From Lachnospiraceae bacterium (lineage in GTDB: Bacteria; Bacillota; Clostridia; Lachnospirales; Lachnospiraceae), in assembly GCA_024684155.1 (NCBI GenBank), contig JAIKXK010000092.1, positions 1 to 12,597 on the forward strand: a stretch of DNA of 12,597 bases. Direction: 5' to 3'. Positions 7,612 through 12,597 of the stretch are shown here, piece by piece (the stretch's first letter is position 1; each line of letters starts with the position of its first letter). The position numbers and the translations under genes are program-made. The notes beneath the pieces were generated by a model. It saw nothing but the letters and a program-made list of their open reading frames with translations, ran no database searches and was not told the DNA's origin.

Positions 7612-8235
7612 ATGCGATTTATCGGAATCACTGGTGGAATAGGTGCCGGAAAATCTGTTGTTATGAATTATTTGCGAGACCATACAAATAGTGAAGTGGT
7701 GTTAGCTGATGATTTGGCAAAGGAATTAATGGCTCCAGGACATGAACTAAATCATAAGTTACAAGATACTTTTTATCCCATAGATAAAGAACATCCTTTG
7801 TTCTTAGAAAATGGTGAAATCATAAAAGAGGCCTTTGCTGCACAGATCATTGGAGATGATACAAAGAGAGAAATTCTAAATTCTTTGGTTCATCCTGCAG
7901 TAAAAAAGGAAGTGTTGTCTCGTGTGAATGAGCATCGAGAAAAGAAGGATATTGATTATTTTTTCTTAGAAGCAGCTCTTTTAATTGAAGACGGTTATAA
8001 AAAGTTATGCGATGAGCTTTGGTATATTTATGTAACAGAGGAAAATCGAAGAGCACGATTGAAAGAAAATCGTGGTTATGATGATAAGAGGATTGATGAT
8101 GCCTTTTTAGCACAGTTAGAGGAATATGAATTCTTAGATGCCTGCTGTGTTACCATAGATAATAATGGCACAAAGGAAGAAACCTATGAACAGCTTGAGC
8201 GGGTACTTTCTTTAAGAAAACCTAGAAATGTATAA
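7612..8235 (+). CDS. coaE: Dephospho-CoA kinase
   Basis: This 207-residue cytosolic enzyme phosphorylates the 3'-hydroxyl of dephospho-CoA with ATP, the last step of coenzyme A synthesis. The Walker A loop GGIGAGKS occupies residues 8-15. The catalytic-region aspartate is D33 in LADDLAKELM. The substrate-lid region includes LVHPAVKKEV, and FLEAALLIEDGYKKLCD corresponds to the family's conserved P-L-L-F-E-type segment. DELWYIYVTEENRRARLKENRGY matches the usual V-x-x-x-x-x-x-Q-x-x-R-L arrangement with Q replaced by N-R. Length is typical (about 200). GGAG lies 7 bases before the ATG. In many Firmicutes coaE follows polA directly; here a diguanylate cyclase and a transporter lie between them. 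A weak hairpin and 55 bases separate it from the FtsA-like gene. Confidence 0.96.
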   Translation: MRFIGITGGIGAGKSVVMNYLRDHTNSEVVLADDLAKELMAPGHELNHKLQDTFYPIDKEHPLFLENGEIIKEAFAAQIIGDDTKREILNSLVHPAVKKEVLSRVNEHREKKDIDYFFLEAALLIEDGYKKLCDELWYIYVTEENRRARLKENRGYDDKRIDDAFLAQLEEYEFLDACCVTIDNNGTKEETYEQLERVLSLRKPRNV

Positions 8236-8253
8236 GGATGTTGTGACATCTTT
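8234..8253 (+). terminator. Small hairpin after coaE, possible weak terminator or attenuator
   Basis: The core GATGT (8237-8241) and ACATC (8246-8250) pair perfectly across a TGTG tetraloop. The stem extends to 8 pairs with A-A-G against T-T-T, and GTTTGG follows. The T-run is poor, so read-through into the next gene is likely. It could instead be a binding site or chance. A weak TTGTGA/TATAGT pair nearby has only 15-base spacing and is not called as a promoter. Confidence 0.35.
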
Positions 8254-8276
8254 GTTTGGAATATAGTTATCAACCT

Positions 8277-8283
8277 AGAGGAG
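8277..8283 (+). promoter_or_regulatory. Ribosome binding site for the GTG start at 8291
   Basis: AGAGGAG lies 7 bases before GTG at 8291. The nearby ATG at 8307 is out of frame, and an in-frame GTG at 8300 is too far and would trim the N-terminus, so GTG 8291 is preferred. Confidence 0.75.
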
Positions 8284-8290
8284 TAAAAAA

Positions 8291-10408
8291 GTGATCGAAG
8301 TGGAAAATGAAAGAGAATACGTCTTTAGTTTAGATATCGGTACCAGAAACGTTGTAGGTACTGTTGGTTATAAGGATGAAGATGATAATTTTAAGGTAAT
8401 TGCATTATACAGCATTGAGCACGAAAGTCGTGCCATGTTAGATGGTCAGATTCATGATATTGGAAGAGTTTCAAAGACCATTGGAATTGTAAAAGAAAAA
8501 TTAGAAGAGCAGATTGGCTTTGAGTTAAAAGAAGTATGTATTGCTGCCGCTGGTCGTGTGCTTCGTACTGTAACGACAAAGGTAGCCTACGAGTTCCCTG
8601 AAGAAACAGTAGTTACTGGAGAAGACCTAAATAATTTGGATTTACTTGGAATTGATCAGGCTCAGCATGAATTGGCTGAGGGGGATGAACGTTATAAGTT
8701 CTACTGCGTTGGTTATTCTGTTATGAAGTACTTTCTTAATGAAGAAGTATTTTCAAATCTGGAAGGACATAAGGCAAATAAAATCGAAGAGATTATTATT
8801 GTAACCTTCCTTCCGGAGGATGTAGTAGATGGACTTTATTCTGCAGTGGAAAGAGTGGGTCTTTCTGTTGCCAATATGACCTTGGAGCCTATTGCTGCTA
8901 TTAATGTTGCAATTCCTGAAAACTTCCGTATGTTAAATATTGCTTTGGTAGATGTTGGAGCAGGTACTTCCGATATTTGTATTACAAAAGATGGAAGTAT
9001 TATTGCTTATGGTATGATTCCATACGCCGGTGATGAATTGACAGAAGTAATTGTTCAGCAGTTTTTAGTTGATTTTGCAACTGCAGAACAGATAAAAAAA
9101 GATTCTACCATTATGGATGAAGTAACCTATGAGGATATTATGGGGCTTTCTTATACCGTAAAGGCGGAAGAGGTATGGAAACTTACAGATCCAATTATGG
9201 AAAAGATTACTACAGAAGTAGCCACTAAGATTAAAGAGCTAAATGGAGATGCCTCTGTTGCAGCTACCTTTGTTGTAGGTGGTGGCGGAAAAGTACACGG
9301 CTTCTGCGAAACCTTAGCTAAGAAATTAGATATTATGAAGGAACGTGTAGCTCTTCGTGGTGAAGAAGTCATGAAGGAAGTGGAATTTTTACAGGAAGAT
9401 GTAAAAAAAGATCCTCTTCTCGTTACTCCAATTGGTATTTGCTTAAACTACTATGAGCAAAAGAACAACTTTATTATGATTCACTTTAACGGTGAAATGA
9501 TGAAGTTATACGATAACGGTCATCTTCGCATTGTAGATGCAGCCATGCAGGCAGGAGTTCCGACAGAGGAATTATTCCCAAGAAGAGGCGCTGAAATTAA
9601 CTTTAAGGTCAATGGAGTATCTAGAATGGCCAGAGGTGGATTTGGTGAGTCTGCAGTGGTAAAAATGAATGGTCAGGAAGTAGGACTTAAGACAAAATTA
9701 ATTCCGAACTGTGATGTTACCATTGAGGGATCTACTGAAGGAACATCCGCAAATATGACCATTGATCAGTTAGATGAATTCCAAAACTCTACTGTTAGCT
9801 TTGTAGTTAATGGACAAAGAATTACATGTCCAAAATTTGTGGAAGTAAATGGTTCCCTTGAACCAGGAAGTTACATCATAAAAGAAGGGGATGACATTGA
9901 AACAAGAGGTTTTTATACCGTTGGTCAGCTGGCAGAATTTATGGATGTTACCGTAGATAAAAATCACGAAATTATAGTGAACAATCGTGTAGGTGATTTA
10001 AATACCTTAGTATATGAAAACTTTAGTGTAGAATGGACAGAAGGAGCTTTTGTTCCAGTTACTGAGGATTATCTAAATGATGAAGAGGAAGAGGAAGAGG
10101 AAGCAGAGTTTGATTCGGAAGCAGAGGAGAATGTTCCTTATCGTCCCAATACGCCTTTAACCAATGAGGCAGCAACAGCAATTAACAAACAGTCTTATGG
10201 TTCTATTCATTTAAAGGCAAATGGACAGGAGGTTACCTTGTCAGGACAAAAGGATTATATTTTCTCAGATATTTTCAGAGTAATAGATTTTGATACCAAT
10301 GTTGGCGGTGGACGTACTGTCATTACGACAATCAACGGAAACCGCTGTGGATACGCTGATCCAATTCACGATGGAGATGACGTAGATATCCATTGGTCAG
10401 AGGATTAA
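8291..10408 (+). CDS. FtsA-like actin-fold ATPase with repeated C-terminal beta-grasp-like modules
   Basis: This is a 705-residue protein with a GTG start. Residues 1-390 form an FtsA/PilM-type actin fold. Phosphate loop 1 is SLDIGTRNVVG (D15), loop 2 is DVGAGTSDICI (D221), the adenosine motif is VVGGGGKVHG (330-333), and GDELTEVI matches the FtsA G-D-x-x-T segment. An SHS2-like insertion at about 84-200 marks FtsA rather than MreB or DnaK. FtsA tethers FtsZ to the membrane and recruits division proteins, but ordinary FtsA is about 420 residues. Here about 300 more follow, with recurring units centred on V-N-G or A-N-G (N441, N507, N644) and a G-D-x-V/I-x-I-like ending (GDDVDIHW at the C-terminus), recalling ThiS/MoaD-type beta-grasp domains. 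An acidic linker (597-615) precedes the last module. No amphipathic terminal membrane-targeting helix is seen. The fold is firm; a division role is inferred, and PilM-like assembly is an alternative. yycJ begins one base later. Confidence 0.85.
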   Translation: MIEVENEREYVFSLDIGTRNVVGTVGYKDEDDNFKVIALYSIEHESRAMLDGQIHDIGRVSKTIGIVKEKLEEQIGFELKEVCIAAAGRVLRTVTTKVAYEFPEETVVTGEDLNNLDLLGIDQAQHELAEGDERYKFYCVGYSVMKYFLNEEVFSNLEGHKANKIEEIIIVTFLPEDVVDGLYSAVERVGLSVANMTLEPIAAINVAIPENFRMLNIALVDVGAGTSDICITKDGSIIAYGMIPYAGDELTEVIVQQFLVDFATAEQIKKDSTIMDEVTYEDIMGLSYTVKAEEVWKLTDPIMEKITTEVATKIKELNGDASVAATFVVGGGGKVHGFCETLAKKLDIMKERVALRGEEVMKEVEFLQEDVKKDPLLVTPIGICLNYYEQKNNFIMIHFNGEMMKLYDNGHLRIVDAAMQAGVPTEELFPRRGAEINFKVNGVSRMARGGFGESAVVKMNGQEVGLKTKLIPNCDVTIEGSTEGTSANMTIDQLDEFQNSTVSFVVNGQRITCPKFVEVNGSLEPGSYIIKEGDDIETRGFYTVGQLAEFMDVTVDKNHEIIVNNRVGDLNTLVYENFSVEWTEGAFVPVTEDYLNDEEEEEEEAEFDSEAEENVPYRPNTPLTNEAATAINKQSYGSIHLKANGQEVTLSGQKDYIFSDIFRVIDFDTNVGGGRTVITTINGNRCGYADPIHDGDDVDIHWSED

Positions 10409-10409
10409 G

Positions 10410-11207
10410 ATGGAATTATTTAGTATAGCAAGTGGAAGCTCAGGAAATTGTATATGCGTGGGAAATGATAGAAACCATGTAATGATTGATGTGGGAATTA
10501 GTGGCAAGCGTGTAGATGCCGGAATGGCAGAGTTTGATTTAAAAACATCAGATATGGATGGTATTTTAGTTACTCATGAACATAGTGATCATATTTCAGG
10601 CTTAGGGGTAATTTCCAGAAAATATGGATTGCCGATTTATTCTACCAGAGGCACTATTGAGGCCATAAAGAATATAAAATCTGTTGGAAAAATTGATGAA
10701 AGCTTATTTCATGTAATTGAACCAGATGTAGATTTTACCATTGGAGAACTCACCATTCATCCAATCCGTGTCAGTCATGATGCTTGTGACCCTGTTGCCT
10801 ATACCGTAACAGATGGAAAAAAGAAGATTGGTGTAATAACAGATTTAGGATGTTATGACGACTATATTGTGGAAAACATAAAGGGTATGAATGCGCTTTT
10901 ACTTGAGGCGAACCACGATATTAATATGCTACGTGTTGGCCCTTATCCTTACCCATTAAAACAAAGAATCAGTGGAGATCGAGGCCATTTGTCCAACGAA
11001 TTATCGGGACAGTTGCTTGGAAAAATTCTTCACGACAATATGGGTCATATTTTACTTGGCCATCTCAGTAAGGAAAATAACTACGAGAAATTAGCCTATG
11101 AAACTGTGAAATCTGAGGTTACAATGGGAGACAATCCATACAAAGGAAATGATTTCCCTATAGATATTGCAAATAGAAGTAACGTTTCTGAAAGAATTGT
11201 GGTATAA
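10410..11207 (+). CDS. yycJ: YycJ/WalJ-family metallo-beta-lactamase-fold protein
   Basis: This 265-residue protein matches YycJ/WalJ along its length. It has the N-terminal SIASGSSGNC, metal motif THEHSDH (H56, H58, D60, H61), SHDA with H123, TDLG with D145, LEANHDINML, GHLSNE with H193, and GHLSKENN with H218. These provide a full set of ligands for a dimetal site in a phosphodiesterase or nuclease-type enzyme. In Bacillus the gene sits beside the WalRK cell-wall two-component system, and a YycJ defect in B. anthracis gives a mutator phenotype, pointing to DNA repair; the family is described as a 5' exonuclease. No WalR or WalK gene is visible here. The ATG follows the FtsA-like stop by one base, and its ribosome binding site AGAGGA lies inside that gene, so the two are very likely translationally coupled. 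The last codons overlap the promoter of the next gene. Confidence 0.93.
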   Translation: MELFSIASGSSGNCICVGNDRNHVMIDVGISGKRVDAGMAEFDLKTSDMDGILVTHEHSDHISGLGVISRKYGLPIYSTRGTIEAIKNIKSVGKIDESLFHVIEPDVDFTIGELTIHPIRVSHDACDPVAYTVTDGKKKIGVITDLGCYDDYIVENIKGMNALLLEANHDINMLRVGPYPYPLKQRISGDRGHLSNELSGQLLGKILHDNMGHILLGHLSKENNYEKLAYETVKSEVTMGDNPYKGNDFPIDIANRSNVSERIVV

Positions 11208-11208
11208 T
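11200..11208 (+). promoter_or_regulatory. Extended -10 promoter overlapping the yycJ stop codon
   Basis: TGGTATAAT is identical to the coaE element. The hexamer occupies 11203-11208 and contains the yycJ TAA stop (11205-11207). No clear -35 is found, since the upstream bases are coding. Transcription would start near 11215, leaving about 30 bases before the ACT-domain gene. Confidence 0.7.
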
Positions 11209-11243
11209 CCACGGGAATATTAAATTAGAAATAGGAGCGAAAC

Positions 11244-11528
11244 ATGGAAAACAAGAACTCAAAGACTATCATAACCGTTGTTGGTAAAGACACGGTTGGA
11301 ATTATTGCAAAGATTTGTACTTATCTTTCAAACAATCACGTAAATGTTTTAGACATTTCCCAGACTATAGTGTCCGGCTTTTTTAATATGATGATGATTG
11401 TAGACTTAACTACATCTGATAAACCTTTTGATGAAGTACAAAAGGAATTAACACAGATCGGTGAAGAAATCGGCGTAGACGTAAAATGTCAAAGAGCTGA
11501 AATTTTTGAAATGATGCATCGTATTTAG
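11244..11528 (+). CDS. ACT-domain protein, UPF0237 family
   Basis: This 94-residue protein is mostly a single ACT domain: strand TIITVVGKD, a loop with the ligand-type glycine (DTVGIIAK), helix AKICTYLSNNHVNVLDISQ, strand FNMMMIVDLT, then a second helix (FDEVQKELTQIGEEIG) and a last strand (VDVKCQ). ACT domains usually bind amino acids at dimer interfaces and regulate enzymes. Length and sequence fit the UPF0237 family, which is commonly encoded directly before a UPF0210 protein, as here; streptococcal SP_0238/SP_0239 is a known pair. AGGAG lies 6 bases before the ATG, and the next gene starts 8 bases after the stop. The ligand and target are unknown; acting as a sensor subunit for the UPF0210 partner is inferred. 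Confidence 0.92.
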   Translation: MENKNSKTIITVVGKDTVGIIAKICTYLSNNHVNVLDISQTIVSGFFNMMMIVDLTTSDKPFDEVQKELTQIGEEIGVDVKCQRAEIFEMMHRI

Positions 11529-11536
11529 GAGTAGGC

Positions 11537-12597
11537 ATGATTAATATATTTGAAGTAAATGAAACCAATAAAATGGTAGAACAGGAAAATTTAGATGTTC
11601 GTACCATTACCATCGGAATTTCCCTTCTTGATTGTATGGATTCCGATTTAGATACCTTAAATAAAAATATCTATAATAAGATTACAACAGTAGCAAAAGA
11701 TTTAGTTAAGGTTGGAAAAGAAATCGAAAGAGATTACTGCATTCCTATTGTTAATAAAAGAATTTCAGTAACTCCAATTGCTATTGTAGGCTCTTCTGCA
11801 TGTAAATGTCCAGAGGACTATGTTACTATTGCACATACCTTAGATGATTGTGCAAAGGAACTTGGAATTAACTTTATCTGTGGATATTCTGCATTGGTGT
11901 CAAAGGGAATGACTACCTATGACGAATACTTGATTCGTTCCATTCCACAGGCCTTGGCAGAAACAGATTTTGTATGTAGTTCAGTAAATCTTGGCTCCAC
12001 AAGATGTGGTATCAATATGGATGCAGTTCGTTTAATGGGTGAAATCGTGAAACAAACTGCAGAATATACAAAGGAAAATGATTCCTTAGGCTGTGCAAAA
12101 TTAGTAGTATTTTGTAATGCACCAGATGACAATCCATTCATGGCAGGTGCTTTTCACGGTGTAACAGAAGCTGACGCCATTATAAACGTTGGTGTTTCAG
12201 GACCGGGAGTTGTAAAAACAGCTTTAGAAAAGGTCCGTGGGGAAAGCTTTGAAGTGTTATGCGAGACCATTAAAAAGACAGCCTTTAAGGTGACTCGTGT
12301 AGGCCAGTTAGTAGCAAAGGAAGCTTCTAAAAAGTTGGGAATTCCATTTGGAATTATTGATTTATCCCTGGCACCCACCCCGGCCATTGGAGATTCTGTT
12401 GCAGGAATCCTAGAAGAAATTGGATTAGAACATGCAGGTGCTCCTGGAACTACAGCAGCTTTAGCACTTTTAAATGATCAGGTGAAAAAAGGCGGTATTA
12501 TGGCTTCTTCCTATGTTGGAGGATTGTCTGGAGCTTTTATTCCGGTATCAGAAGATCAGGGTATGATTGATGCTGTTACAGTAGGCGCTTTAACACT
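11537..12597 (+). CDS. UPF0210 (DUF711) family protein, 3' end outside window
   Basis: 353 residues are visible of a family usually about 450 long; the frame has no stop before the window end. Recognisable segments include LDVRTITIGISLLDC near the N-terminus, RISVTPIAIVGSS, FICGYSALVSKGMT, FVCSSVNLGSTRCGINMDAV, VVFCNAPDDNPFMAGAFHG, INVGVSGPGVV, IDLSLAPTPAIGDSVAGILE and the glycine-rich GAPGTTAALALLNDQVKKGG, all typical of UPF0210. The family is described as having a fold related to pyruvate formate-lyase and anaerobic ribonucleotide reductase, but the catalytic reaction is not established, and no glycyl-radical activity should be assumed. AGGAG (11527-11531) overlaps the stop of the ACT gene, so the two are co-translated. 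Soluble; no signal peptide or membrane helix is seen. Confidence 0.93.
   Translation, partial: MINIFEVNETNKMVEQENLDVRTITIGISLLDCMDSDLDTLNKNIYNKITTVAKDLVKVGKEIERDYCIPIVNKRISVTPIAIVGSSACKCPEDYVTIAHTLDDCAKELGINFICGYSALVSKGMTTYDEYLIRSIPQALAETDFVCSSVNLGSTRCGINMDAVRLMGEIVKQTAEYTKENDSLGCAKLVVFCNAPDDNPFMAGAFHGVTEADAIINVGVSGPGVVKTALEKVRGESFEVLCETIKKTAFKVTRVGQLVAKEASKKLGIPFGIIDLSLAPTPAIGDSVAGILEEIGLEHAGAPGTTAALALLNDQVKKGGIMASSYVGGLSGAFIPVSEDQGMIDAVTVGALT

Noticed and set aside
8241..8267. TTGTGA/TATAGT as a promoter for the FtsA-like gene
   Set aside because: The spacing is 15 bases and the -35 is poor; read-through from the coaE promoter explains expression equally well.

Overview
The window reads as chromosomal DNA from a low-GC anaerobic Firmicute, most likely a Lachnospiraceae-type Clostridium relative. 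This rests on the AT-rich codon use, strong GGAGG-type ribosome binding sites, one TTG and one GTG start, extended -10 promoters, and the gene families present. The family-level placement is inferred; no rRNA or other marker is here. All eleven supported genes lie on the + strand, and no gene-free stretch exceeds about 165 bases. I see no tRNA, rRNA, CRISPR array, riboswitch, transposase or phage gene.

Region 1 (1-5960): the tail of a GNAT acetyltransferase, cut by the window edge and short at its C-terminus, is followed by a 30-base hairpin that looks like a dispersed REP-type repeat. Then comes a tight three-gene run: an M24 Xaa-Pro aminopeptidase, DNA polymerase I (polA, with a proofreading domain that has lost its catalytic motifs), and a six-helix membrane diguanylate cyclase. 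A strong intrinsic terminator closes the run.

Region 2 (5961-7517): a monocistronic MFS transporter with a TTG start, its own extended -10 promoter, a dyad symmetry upstream, and its own terminator.

Region 3 (7518-11207): an extended -10 promoter drives coaE (last step of CoA synthesis). It is followed by a 705-residue FtsA-like actin-fold ATPase with an unusual C-terminal half made of repeated beta-grasp-like modules, and by yycJ/walJ, a metallo-beta-lactamase-fold nuclease-type protein one base downstream. The FtsA-like/YycJ pair is the most interesting part of the window: a division-type ATPase with an unexplained C-terminal half, translationally coupled to a protein linked elsewhere to cell-wall and DNA-repair control.

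Region 4 (11200-12597): a third extended -10 promoter, whose hexamer contains the yycJ stop codon, drives an ACT-domain protein (UPF0237) and a UPF0210/DUF711 protein that runs off the window end. This pair is conserved in Firmicutes; its function is not settled.

Most of the window is housekeeping. No complete new system is visible. The best candidates for something undescribed are the C-terminal modules of the FtsA-like protein and the polA-diguanylate cyclase linkage.
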